Positions 23,191-33,419 of a stretch of 64,000 bases of DNA are shown here, piece by piece. The stretch lies in NCBI GenBank assembly GCA_018907035.1, contig JACCIC010000048.1:2254501-2318500 (forward strand), written 5' to 3'. Both the position numbers and the translations under genes were made by a program. Source of the stretch: Sycobia sp. Sy_11. Lineage: Eukaryota; Arthropoda; Insecta; Hymenoptera; Epichrysomallidae. The first letter of the stretch is position 1. The number at the start of each line of letters is the position of its first letter. The notes under the pieces were generated by a model. It was given only the letters and a program-made list of their open reading frames with translations. It was not told the DNA's origin and ran no database searches.

Positions 23191-24473
23191 TCAGGTATGT
23201 GAATAAGTCTTTCCCGTTTTTTTTTCAAATTTTGAGCCTTTATTGTGAAAAAATGGTTACAAATGAATTATTGAAAGTATTGGCCATCGCTAGCTACAAC
23301 TTTCTCCCATCTTTCTGGCAACATACGAATCCCCTGCGAAAAAATTCGACCGGTTTGGCCTCTATCCAGTCATCCACCCATTTTTTGGCTTCCTCGTAGG
23401 AATGGAAGTGCTGGTCAGCCAGGCCATGCGTCATCGATCTGAAGAGATGGTAATCAGACGGAGCAACGTCTGGACTATACGGCGGGTGGAGTAGGACTTC
23501 CCATTTGAGCGTTTCTAAGTATGTTTTCACTGGCGGTGCAACATGTGGACGAGCATTGTCATGTTGCAAAATAACTTTGTCGTGCCTGTCGGAGTATTGT
23601 GGCCGTTTTTCTCGCAGTGCGCGGCTCAAACGCATCAATTGTCGTCGATAGACCTCGCCTGTGATCCTTTCATTCGGTTTCAGAAGCTCATAGTAAACCA
23701 CACCTAGCTGGTCCCACCATATACAGAGCATGAGCTTGGCGCCATGAATATTTGGCTTGGCCGTCGATGATGATGCATGGCCGGGTAGTCCCCATGATTT
23801 TCTTCGCTTCGGATTATCGTAACGTATCCACTTTTCATCGCCAGTCACGACATGATGCAGAAAATCCTTTCTTTTATGTCGCTGAAGCAGCTGTTCGCAA
23901 GTGAAAAAACGCCGTTCGACGTCTCTCAGCTTCAGTTCGTACGGCACCCAATTTCCTTGCTTTTGGATCATACCCATGGCTTTCAAACGCTTGGAAATGG
24001 TTTTTCGGTCAACTCCCAATGCTTCAGCAAGTTCTTCTTGCGTTTGACAAGAATCTTCATCAAGCAAAGTCGCCAATTCTCGATCTTCAAAGATTTGCGG
24101 CCGCCCGGAACGCTCCTTGTCTTCCACGTCGAAATCACCGCTTTTGAAGCGTCGAAACCATCCGCGAACACTTGAATCATCGACACAACCTTCTCCATAA
24201 GCCTCCTGAAGCAATGGATGCGTCTCGGCAGCAGATTTCTTCAAATTGAACCAATAAAGTGAAACTTCCCGCAAATGACGTCGACTCGGCTCTAATTTCG
24301 ACATTTTCACGATATCAAAAATTTATGATGCGAAAAAATTTTAACTAATGTGTTAGTATGGAATTGTTGACATATGAATAAGCTTTGATTATGACATATG
24401 TGACCATTGAATACTCGCACAGTATTGGTGGCGCCATCTCTTACAAAAAACGGGAAAGACTTATTCACACTCC
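23191..24473 (-). mobile_element. Nearly intact mariner (family B, copy 1), 1283 bp
   Basis: Both ends share the inverted terminal repeat containing GTGAATAAGTCTTTCCCGTT. TA dinucleotides flank it at 23189-23190 and 24474-24475, the expected target duplication. It has inserted into a Penelope-like element. The same family is found at 53918-54989. Apart from one small lesion near the transposase C-terminus, the element looks complete, so it is young relative to the other mariners here. Confidence 0.95.
23294..24304 (-). CDS. Mariner transposase, C-terminus frameshifted
   Basis: The ATG at 24304 starts MSKLEPSRRHLREVSLYW, and the frame runs 336 codons to 23294. Residues ~1-110 form the two helix-turn-helix DNA-binding parts (AAETHPLLQEAYGE, then TQEELAEALGVDRKTISKR). 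The catalytic D,D34D residues lie in VTGDEKWIRYD, ILQHDNARPHVA and HPPYSPDVAPSDYHLF. The protein cuts and joins element ends at TA sites in the nucleus. Compared with copy 2, one base is missing near 23335 (GCAGGGGATT against GCAACGGGATT), so the last ~22 residues are replaced by a short wrong tail. All catalytic residues remain, and residual activity is possible but unproven. Confidence 0.9.
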   Translation of the reverse strand: MSKLEPSRRHLREVSLYWFNLKKSAAETHPLLQEAYGEGCVDDSSVRGWFRRFKSGDFDVEDKERSGRPQIFEDRELATLLDEDSCQTQEELAEALGVDRKTISKRLKAMGMIQKQGNWVPYELKLRDVERRFFTCEQLLQRHKRKDFLHHVVTGDEKWIRYDNPKRRKSWGLPGHASSSTAKPNIHGAKLMLCIWWDQLGVVYYELLKPNERITGEVYRRQLMRLSRALREKRPQYSDRHDKVILQHDNARPHVAPPVKTYLETLKWEVLLHPPYSPDVAPSDYHLFRSMTHGLADQHFHSYEEAKKWVDDWIEAKPVEFFRRGFVCCQKDGRKL

Positions 24474-24516
24474 TAATACAAGAAAAATGGCATGAAATTA
24501 ATTACAGACAAAATCA

Positions 24517-25631
24517 GCAGTCAACGAATTTATTAAAGCCATTAATTTAGTTTTTAATAACACAATTTTTTCGTTTGATAATAAATTTTATGAACAAAAA
24601 GAGGGATGTCCAATGGGGTCACCTTTATCACCGATTATAGCCAATTTACTTATGAAAAAATTAGAAAGCATTGCTTTGTCAAAATTAGTTTTGAACCAAT
24701 GATATTTAAGAGATACGTTGATGATATCTTTATAATTGGTCCAGAAGTTTTTCTGGATGAAATGGTGAATGTTTTTAATTCTGTAAAAAACAAAATTAAA
24801 TTTACAAGGAAGATTGAAGTCAATAATCAGTTGAGTTTTCTGGACATTAATGTCATTAGATGTAGTAATAATAAAGTGAAGCTTAATTGATATAGAAAAC
24901 CTACTTGGTCAGGTAGGATTTTAGATTGTAATTCACACCACCAATTCGGAAATAAAATTGGAACATTGAGGGGTGTCATTGACAGAGCAATAAAATTGTC
25001 ACATAAAGATTTTAGACAAAATAATTTACAGATAGTAAGAGAAACTTTCATTAATAATGGTTATCCAATTGAATTTATTAATAGATTAATTGCTGAGAGA
25101 TTGTTTGACAATGATAATACCGAAAATAGACATAATGCACGAGTTGATGTTAACAGAGACAAAATTATTGTCTTAGCATACGTTAGAGGATTGTCTTAAA
25201 GAATTAAAAGAAATTTTCGGAAATATAATATTCAAATTTTGTTTAAAAATAGCAATAATTTAAGTAAGTTGTTTAATAATTACAAAGATAAGGATGATCT
25301 ATGTTTAAAATCTGGAGTTTTTTACAAAATGAATTGTATGGTTTATAATAAATACTACATTGGACAAACTGGTAGATATTTAAAAAAGAGATTTTATGAA
25401 CATAAATATAGTTTACATAGTTCACATATTACTTCCGGTTTAAAGGAACATTGTTTAAATTTTTTACATTCCTTTGATTTTGTGAATGTGGATATTTTAG
25501 AGCATGGTATTAATCATAAGTATAAAAGGGAGAGTCTTGAAAGTATTCACATTTCCAAAAATCAAAATCATATGAATTTAATGTTAGAGTCTAGTAAATT
25601 AAATAACATTTATCATTCCTTATTAAATTGA
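24517..25631 (+). pseudogene. Penelope RT plus GIY-YIG endonuclease, broken
   Basis: The RT begins with FIKAINLVFNNTIFSFDN and QKEGCPMGSPLSPIIANLLM, the motif before the palm. A frameshift between about 24660 and 24695 leads to IFKRYVDDIFIIG with the catalytic YVDD. RT thumb text follows (FLDINVIR, then RKPTWSGRI), interrupted by TGA at 24888-24890 and TAA at 25197-25199. The C-terminal domain has CMVYNKYYIGQTGRYLKKR near 25333-25392: a VYxxxYIGQT form of GIY-YIG with the conserved Arg. In intact relatives the nuclease nicks target DNA to prime reverse transcription. The stops and shift make this copy inactive. Confidence 0.9.
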
Positions 25632-25737
25632 TTGGTTTTGAACATTTTGTGCAGAGGGGGGTTTTATATTTAATTTACTAAATTTGATAGTGTGGATAGG
25701 TTACATATAGATTAGAATATAAGGTTTAGTTTAGTCC

Positions 25738-25787
25738 CTGATGAGGAGCCGTAGCGAGCTAGAAACGTTGGACTACTGCAACAAGTC
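25738..25787 (+). ncRNA. Hammerhead-ribozyme-like core in the Penelope tail
   Basis: CTGATGA at 25738-25744 and GAAAC at 25762-25766 are the two fixed hammerhead core strands at proper spacing. GTTG (25767-25770) can pair with CAAC (25779-25782), and GTC follows at 25785-25787. Hammerheads are known in Penelope terminal repeats. The copy is imperfect: the base before GAAA is A instead of the paired C, AA separates stem III from GTC, and stem I is not evident. It is probably a decayed motif. A shorter related stretch appears near 42379. Confidence 0.5.
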
Positions 25788-25862
25788 TTCAATTAGGTAA
25801 GGTTGGTGGGAACAGTCAGATTGCACTTTACTAGCATATTATTACTTATTATTGTTATTATT

Positions 25863-25960
25863 ATCGATTTATTTAATTGGACTGTAAAACCAATGAGAAT
25901 ATTTATTAATCTGTGTATAAGCAGTCGACAAAAGCACAATTAAAGTATGGTACACTGAAT
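25863..25960 (+). repeat. Penelope downstream terminal piece (pLTR-like)
   Basis: This is the reverse complement partner of 23105-23190 and is related to 42640-42720. It includes GCAGTCGACAAAAGCACAAT near 25921, which is also recognisable at 42705. It marks the 3' side of the element. Confidence 0.7.
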
Positions 25961-27609
25961 CAATAAATATTTATACCGGTCTTACAATCTTTTTACAAAT
26001 GAATATAATTATATTATAAAGTAATAGAATTATAATGATAGTCAGACTGTTGCTATTTGTAATAACCTGTATAGAATGAAAAATTGGAAAATTAGAATTA
26101 ATATAGTTGGTGAAGGATAAAGTCAAATTATTAAAAATAGAATTGTATTATAACCTAATACAATTATAATCTTAGTTAGACTATCCTTATTTAAATTAAT
26201 ATTATTATTGAAAGTTAATATCAGTGTTAAGGATTCAATTCGATTATAAAGATGCGAATATACATATTGGCGAGTTTAATGAGATTATCTGTTTCTAGAA
26301 ATGCAAAGTGCTACGATATTGTGCTTGATCCAAGAACTTGTTCGAGAATCTTAAAAAAATCTCCGTAATATGACCTTTGATAGTGAGGAACTTCATTTAT
26401 TAGTTGGTTGAACTGAACTAAGTATGTTGAAAAGAAAGATAGAAAAAGCCGGGTAGACGAATTGAAAACTAATTAAGGTGTTCTGTAATACAATTCTTTT
26501 AATTATTTTTACTAAATGAAAAGTGAACCTCCCATTTGGGTCTTTTATTTCGTTGTAACTTACAAAGTAGTTCAAAACAATATAAGAATAAGCAATAATT
26601 AAATTAATAAAAAAATTTAATTATGACTTTGTTTAGTTCAAAGGAACATTGAAAAAAATGTCTTCCATAGGATTTTATTTACATTATTTTATTTACAACC
26701 AAAACTAGAATCAGAATATATGCTTCTTTTTTTGTAAGGCTTATATCAAAGATTTCATTCTCTCTTGACAATCTATAATTTTTAAAGTCGTATACCAAAG
26801 TGATTTTTTAAATTGAATTACCCATTCTAAAAGTATTCTATTAAAAATTTTGGTGTCAATTCTTAACGAATAAAAGATACCATTGAAGTAAACAATTCAC
26901 TTTATACGTTTATTTAATAAGAAGAAATTATTATTATAATTTACTATATACTTACGTCGAACATTGAAAGATTTACTGAATGAGCAACCTTGTAACTCAC
27001 ATAAAAGAAAAAGAAATATAATGATTAAAGAGATGAAGTGTAAACTTATTGGAGATATGAATCATATTATAGATTCAGAAATTTAATATAGAATCCTTTC
27101 CTATATGAGTTAATTTTCTGTATTTTTAATAAGGATGCAATAAGGAAACCTTGATTGATTCTACTATATATATGTCTCATATTTTTTAGATTTTTAGTAG
27201 CCATATCGAAATAGATTATAGCATTTAATACTAGTTAATTTCTAGAGAAATCTGCTTAAAATCTGTTCAAAACTTTTTTATTTAATCTTAAAATTTTATT
27301 CCATTCTGCCTCAGGAATAACTGAAATATGAATAATTAGTATGTAAAAAATTGAAATATTAATAACATATTTCATAGAAAGCAAAAATTCATGTAAATTA
27401 AATGCTTAGAAATTTTTTTGTTTTCAATTAATATTGGTAATCTATTTATATTTGAAATAAACATTTTAATCATTTAAATTTTTTACAGTTTGTGTGTGTG
27501 TGTGTGTGTGTGTGTTACTGTGCAATTTACCTGATAGTTATGACTCATTAGTGATTACCCTGTAATATCATGCTGAAGAGTAAATAAATCTACAGTTGCT
27601 TAAGGAACA
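25961..27609. other. AT-rich, no recognisable gene; (TG)n at about 27489-27514
   Basis: The first ~100 bases still resemble Penelope terminal sequence. The rest shows no long frame, terminal repeat or RNA gene. Confidence 0.5.
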
Positions 27610-27905
27610 ATTAATGTCAAAGTTTCAAAAAGAAAGAATAGAGATTTTATAGTAGAATTAGAAATTCCACAAGGACTGAAAGTAACAACAAATTTAAAAA
27701 AAGACAGAGAATGTTTTTGATGTAAAAATAACGGAAATTAAAAAAGAGATTGTAAAGACTTCAAGAATGAAAAACTAGTAAAGTGCAAATATAGTAAAAA
27801 AAATTAGTAATGAAGAGATGAATTTATTGTGCGTGACGAAAGGAGAAATTATGTACCAAGAAGATAGAAAAAACATCTGTATCGCAGATTCTGGGGCTTC
27901 CCACA
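27610..27905 (+). pseudogene. Ty1/copia gag-protease relic
   Basis: Broken frames read ECF*CKNNGN*KRDCKDF, a copia-type CX2CX4HX4C knuckle with the His lost, then IADSGASH, the aspartic protease active site of copia polyproteins (D-S-G-A-S). The relic stops abruptly at 27905, where mariner coding sequence begins. This is the only copia sequence seen in the window. Confidence 0.7.
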
Positions 27906-28903
27906 ACACTGGGGACATCCTTCCCATCATATTCAACCGTTAAGCAGTGGATTTCCGAGTTTAAAAAGGGTCGTATGAGCACCTCTGATGAGCCTCGCTC
28001 AGGTCGCCCCATTAAGGTCACAACTCCAGATATGATCTAAAAAATCCATCAAATAGTGCTAAAAGACCGCAGATTAAAAGTACGTGAGATAGCTGAGACC
28101 TGTAAGATGTCATATGAACGTGTACAAAATATTTTGCAACAACATTTGTATATGGAAAAGCTCTGTGCAAGATGGTGCCGTGTTTGCTAACAGTCGACCA
28201 AAAATTGATTCGAAAGAACATTTCTACCGCCAATTTGGCGTTGTATAAGCGTAATCCAAACGAATTTTTGCGTCGATTCTTAACCATTGATGAAACTTGG
28301 GTCCACCACTACACTCCTGAAACCGAACAACAGTCTAAACAGTGGATTGGACCAGGGGAACCAACTCAAAAGAAGGAAAAAACAATTTTTTCGGCGAACA
28401 AGGTTATGGTTACTGTTTTTTGGGATGCAAGAGGTATTATATACATTGATTACCTTGAGAAGGGTCAAACTATCACTGGTCAATACTACGCAGACTTATT
28501 GTAACGTTTGAGCCACAAAGTGAAAATTAAACGACCTCATATGGCGAAGAAAAAAATCTTGTTTCATCACGATAACGCACCAGTGCACACGTCAATCGTT
28601 GCGATAGCTAAAATCAATGATCTGAAGTTTAAATTAATGCCGCACCCTCCCTACTTTCAAGACCTAGCTCCGAGTGACTATTATCTGTTTCTTAACCTCA
28701 AAAAATGGCTTGGCGGTAAGAGATTTGCGGACAATGAAGAAGTAATCGAAGCTGTAAATGGGTATTTTGAGGAGCTTGACGAATCAGTCTATAGAAATGA
28801 TATTACTAGACTAGGACACCACTATGAAAAATTTATCAGCCTTGGAGGAGATTATGTTGAGAAAAAAAAAAAGTTCTTAAGTTTAATGAACAATAAAAGT
28901 TAA
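27906..28903 (+). pseudogene. Irritans-like mariner transposase relic (family A, copy 2)
   Basis: It begins mid-protein ([12 protein letters not shown], the frame-shifted form of the copy-1 text). [17 protein letters not shown] and a stop follow, then KDRRLKVREIAETCKMS. A one-base loss near 28172 breaks WVPR. Long frames then give FLTIDETWVHHYTPE, ANKVMVTVFWDARGI, KKILFHHDNAPVHTS and HPPYFQDLAPSDYYLF, covering all three catalytic Asp residues, and the C-terminus ends NNKS at 28903. A TAA at 28502 interrupts it. The usual PYS Ser reads F. The 5' end with its terminal repeat is missing. Confidence 0.85.
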
Positions 28904-30246
28904 ATAGGAAAAAATACAGATGTGTATAATAATACAATAATTATAATTTGTATATGACAAATGCCTTTACGCGCCAAAAATCCGTCTCGTACAGAACTCC
29001 TTGAGTTGAGCTTGAATTGAAATGACAGAGGGACTACCTCTTCAAACCTTGCCATAAAATTAGATGACCATTTTTGAGTGGGGGCGCAAACCAGATACAT
29101 TCCGTCTACTAAGGACGTCCTTGTACTCCAACATTCAAGATAGAAATTCCTATCTTTTCCTTGTTTTAACTAACGTCAAATCTCAAATCGCGGATCTAAA
29201 AATATCTTGTATATTTAAATAAGTAGACAATTCAATCTTCCTGTCTGTATGGTGAAACGTTAGGTAAATCAAACTGGATTGAATAGAGTAATTCATAGAA
29301 TATCGTGGAAATTAAATAATTGCAGAGCAACTCAGCTTGGATCTAGCGAGTTCTTACGCATATTAGAGCATCAGCAGTATTACTAACTCTAATCTAGCAC
29401 ATACCAGGGATAAATCGAGTACATTTCTACACGGACCATTTAGCATGCTATCAAATCTACTTTAATCTGAATATAGCAGCTTAAATTCTAAAGTTTCTTA
29501 AGTACATATTTTCATATACAAGTTACGAAAAATTCCATTACTCATGAGCAGCATATTTTGCTGGATCTAATTTCTGGTATACCAAACATTGATTTTTTCC
29601 GGAATACTCCATCGTCTCCCCTTCAAAAATCAGTGAACACGCGTGACGGGAATATAAAAAATAACATAGTCGATCCTAGACTGCAGAAATCAAGCCGTAT
29701 GTAACTGCGTCAAAACCGAACAAAACACATCGCTAACTTCCTCACCCTTCACCATCGCACGGGTGAAAGGTTAGCAATCTCGTTAATTGTATGTGTGTGT
29801 TCGAGTGTCGAGGCGCGAATAAAATAAGTAGAACTCCGGGAACATTGCTATCCGCTACTTCTACCCCTTCTCCGCTTCATCGTACGTCCCGTTAACAGAT
29901 TAAAGCTCGGCAAAGAGTCGCGTGCCGTTTTTAGAGCCATTATTACTTCGAAGGGGAGACGCGGAGGAAGAATATATAGTGGACCGGCTCCGCGAACTTT
30001 TTGAGACAGATAGACCGAGACAAGGGCCGCGTCACGGCGACGGAGATTCGGGCTTTTGTGCACGCACCCGGGACAAGAGGGGACGCTGCTCGGGCACAAT
30101 AAGCGCGACGAAACAAAAAGCCGGGAGGGTAAGCGATGGGACGGCTGGGGGGGGAGGTGTATGAAAGGGATTTTCTTAATAGAAATGTACTTTTACTTTG
30201 GTCCTGTTGCCTGCTACGCGACCTTTCCGCTGTTCCTTATTTATAT
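28904..30246. other. No recognisable gene; GC-rich block at about 29840-30165
   Basis: The GC-rich block has short frames of Arg/Gly-rich composition without motifs. Its contrast to the AT-rich surroundings suggests an unrecognised element or host regulatory DNA. Confidence 0.4.
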
Positions 30247-30248
30247 AT

Positions 30249-30250
30249 AT

Positions 30251-30302
<52 letters not shown>
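30249..30302. repeat. (GA)n microsatellite
   Basis: About 50 bases of pure GA repeat. Confidence 0.95.
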
Positions 30303-30306
<4 letters not shown>

Positions 30307-30589
30307 CATAATTAAATTTATATAAATTATTAGATATGAATAAATATAAGTTTATTTGTTAAAGATACAATATAATAATGTATTTTTCTCAGCTGTGAGT
30401 AATGAAATGGATTCTTTTTTTCATTCTAATATTATCAGTAACTCAATCTTTTTTATTTTTTTACAGAACATAATGAACCTTTAAATAGATTATAGAAATC
30501 TCGATATTAAATACACACACGTGTGCACGCACATAACGAGGATTACTTAGTTCCCGACCTTCACGTTTAGATGTCGATATAAGTAGTAC

Positions 30590-30790
30590 GAAAAGTCAAA
30601 AGTGTCCGATCTAGTACTTATTTTTGAGTTTTGGCATTTACCAATAAAATTCAGTTAATATGTGCCATCATTTGTGTAAACATTATAATTTTTTGATTAG
30701 TGAAAAATGAATCGTGATAAATTTGTCCTTTTGGACTATTTTCATTTGAAAAAAAGGGTAGCAGAAACTTATCGATTGCTTCAAGTCGTT
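30590..30790 (+). pseudogene. Mariner 5' end and transposase N-terminus fragment
   Basis: From about 30590 a 5' UTR-like stretch leads to an ATG at 30707. MNRDKFVLLDYFHLKKRVAE and ETYRLLQ follow, the start of a mariner transposase DNA-binding domain similar in layout to family B. It stops near 30790, where opposite-strand family-C sequence begins, so it is a fragment in head-to-head contact with another mariner. Confidence 0.65.
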
Positions 30791-31590
30791 GCGGAACGAT
30801 ATAGGTTGAATTTTTGGCAAAATATTCATGTAAAATCAATGCTGTGTGAGCTGGTGCATTATCGTAATACAAAAACCAAGAGTTGTCTTTCCATAAATCT
30901 GGCCTTTTGAGACGAATAGCTTCACGCAAATGACGCATCATCCTTAAATAATATATTTTTTTAATCCTTTGGCCGGTTGGAAGGAATTCATAATGCACCA
31001 GACCACGATAATCAAAGAAAACAGTGAGCATAACCTTGATTTTTGAGGGACTTTGGCATGATTTTTTCAATCTTCGCTCTCCTTTGGCATGATATTCGCT
31101 CGATCGATCGATTATTTCTTGATCATAAACGTAGACTCAAGTCTCATCTCCAGTTATTATACGTTCCATCTTGTCCTGATAATCCAAAAACATCGTTTTA
31201 CAGACGTCTACGCGACGCTGTTTTTCCAAAAAATTGAGTTTTTGCACGAATCGAGATGAAACTCTTTGCCGGCACAAAAATGCATTCAAAATGATGTTGG
31301 CTGACCTATTTGAAATTCCAACAATATCAGCAAGCGCTCTAGTAGTCAATCGATGATTTCTTTGATTTTGTCGACGTGGAGCCGATCGGTAGATATTCTT
31401 GCTCGTCTATGATATGGTTCGTTTTGAACGCATTCTCGATCTTCTTTGAACAATTTGTGCCAATCAAAAACACTTGCTCTTAACATCGACTTCTGACCAA
31501 AGGCCTTCTGCAACATTCTGAACGATTCGGAGGCCGATATTTTATTTCGCGCAAAAAATTTAATGCTACTACTTTAACAAATGAAATAAT
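30791..31590 (-). pseudogene. Mariner-like transposase relic (family C, copy 2)
   Basis: Minus-strand frames read FFARNKISASESFRMLQKAF (about 31560), TTRALADIVGISNRSANIIL (31349 downward), MERIITGDET then a stop, KIKVMLTVFFDYRGLVHYEF, SWFLYYDNAPAHTALILHEY, and end at STYIVPQR where opposite-strand sequence starts. It parallels copy 1 at 18326-19345 but lacks the third catalytic Asp region and has several stops. Confidence 0.75.
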
Positions 31591-31831
31591 ATTTGGTGCT
31601 CTATTTTGTTTTGTGGAATTAAATTAAATAATTGAGATATAATTCTAAGAATATAATATATATTCGCTCTTGGGTGATTCCACAGATTAAGCGATGTACA
31701 ACATCGACAAATTTCTCTCATCGACGATTAAGTCACTCGAGAGTTGTTTTTCTTTCCTCGACATGTGCAAAATATAACTTGTAAGTTTTGAAGAATGAGT
31801 ATAAATCAGTCGCCGAAAATAAATACTATTT

Positions 31832-31900
31832 GTACGTTTCGCCCTCAGTTACCTGCTGGGCTCGTCAGTAGGACGACAGGTAACCAATTCCTAGACGTAC
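31832..31900 (-). ncRNA. Hammerhead ribozyme (type III arrangement)
   Basis: On the minus strand: GTACGTC, stem I (TAGGA...TCCTA), CTGACGA, stem II (GCCC...GGGC), GAAA, CGTAC. All fixed core positions fit: CUGANGA, GAAA, the A15.1-U16.1 and C15.2-G16.2 pairs, and C at 17. Cleavage is predicted after GTC, between plus-strand positions 31894 and 31893. Stem III (ACGTAC with GTACGT) is 6 bp, stem I 5 bp and stem II 4 bp. The stem I loop contains GTTACCTG and the stem II loop CAGGTAAC, exact complements, which would allow loop-loop contact. The host element is unknown. The open helix is III, so this is type III. Confidence 0.88.
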
Positions 31901-32059
31901 GATGCTTGCTCAAATCGATGACAACTTATAATATAAAGCCGATAATCTTATCTATGGGAGAAGAGTATTGTGTAAAAATGCGGGATTTCAAATTATTACT
32001 TGTACATATCTTAGAAAGTTAAATACCAACTTCATGCTTCTCTAGCTATCAATAACAAA

Positions 32060-32746
32060 TAAAATCGGACGGTAGAATATGATGTCCAGGTATAACGAGA
32101 CGATTTCTACGGGGAGTATCGTGTTTAGCTGCTAGAAAACAATGTTCAGGTATTTCAGGACAACTTCTACGAGAATTTTCGTGTTTGAATGATAGAATGA
32201 GATTTGCAGATGATTTGGAATGACTTCTACGGGGAATTTCGTGTATAGTTGGTAGGAAACAATGTCCAGGTATGTCAGTAAGACCCGTGCATAAATATAC
32301 TCGGTATATTCCTAGTTCGAGCTAGATCCTAGTCAGTATTACTGACGATTTCCTCATGTAGGTAATACTCGCCAGATCCGAGTTAGATTTCCCTACGATC
32401 ATCTAATAATCGTCATATATTACTTATTACTTTCTCGAATTTATTCAGATTTCCTTATCTTTTATTGATGTTAGAAAGAAATAAGTGTTTTCACTAGTCA
32501 ACATTTTACAAGTAGAAAACTTAAGTAAATTATCAGGCTTTCTATCTTGGATCTAGTCAGATTTCCTTAACTTCTCCCTATTTTGGAAAAAATGGCGTTT
32601 TTCTAGGCGGAATGTGCCAAGTAGGAGAATTCAGGAAATGGTTAGACTTTCTGTTTTGATTCAAGTTAGATTTCCTCAACTTTTTCTCATATTGGAAAGA
32701 ACGACGTCTTTTCTAACCAAGACCTTATGTGTACGAAAATTAGATA

Positions 32747-32804
<58 letters not shown>

Positions 32805-33114
32805 AATGAGTGCGCGCGCGCGCGTGTGTGTATATATATACATATATATATAGTATATAAACACCCGCAGATCTTTCCAACATGGGAAAGAATTTAAAAA
32901 ATTGATTTCCTATGTATGTTTTATCTTGTGTTTATAAAATTATTATATTATCTTAAGTGCTTTACGGTCATATGCAAACTATAGTACAGTAATATAGATT
33001 TGTATAGAAATATAGATTTATATATATGTACTACTTTTTACTTAGATATTATTAAATTGTTTATAGAATCGGTTAAATTATTATCTCCGGCGAAGCCGAG
33101 ACGGAGGATGCTAG
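32060..33114 (+). mobile_element. Helitron-type element (copy H0), 5'-truncated
   Basis: The left part (about 32069-32330) has several 60-bp minisatellite units shared with the other copies (AGATTTGCAGATGATTTGGA and alike). The right end reads CTCCGGCGAAGCCGAGACGG, then AGGATG and CTAG at 33111-33114, followed by T. A hairpin just before CTAG and T is the 3' signature of Helitrons. The last ~120 bases are almost identical to 39045-39167. A (TA)n tract at about 32752-32800 lies within. No Rep/helicase gene is present, so it is non-autonomous. Confidence 0.7.
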
Positions 33115-33331
<217 letters not shown>

Positions 33332-33344
33332 AATCGCATATTGC

Positions 33345-33415
33345 GTTTTAGCATAGTGCAAATTGCGTTAGCTTGCGAATCGTAGGGTCGTGGGTTCGAT
33401 ACTCAGCGGAGGTCG
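33345..33415 (+). ncRNA. tRNA-like sequence, possible SINE head
   Basis: TAGCATAGTGCA resembles a tRNA A box, and GGGTTCGATACTC about 40 bases on resembles a B box (GGTTCGANNCC with one mismatch). Folding to a full cloverleaf is not convincing, so a tRNA-derived SINE promoter or a tRNA pseudogene is more likely than a working tRNA gene. Confidence 0.4.
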
Positions 33416-33419
33416 CAAT

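Larger units (their letters stand above)
24476..25860 (+). mobile_element. Penelope-like retroelement, 5'-truncated
   Basis: A Penelope-type reverse transcriptase is followed in the same strand by a GIY-YIG endonuclease, the diagnostic domain order of Penelope-like elements. The 5' half of the RT is missing. A terminal piece lies downstream (25863-25960) and an inverted one upstream (23105-23190), with a mariner inserted between the upstream piece and the ORF. A hammerhead-like core follows the ORF. Confidence 0.85.
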
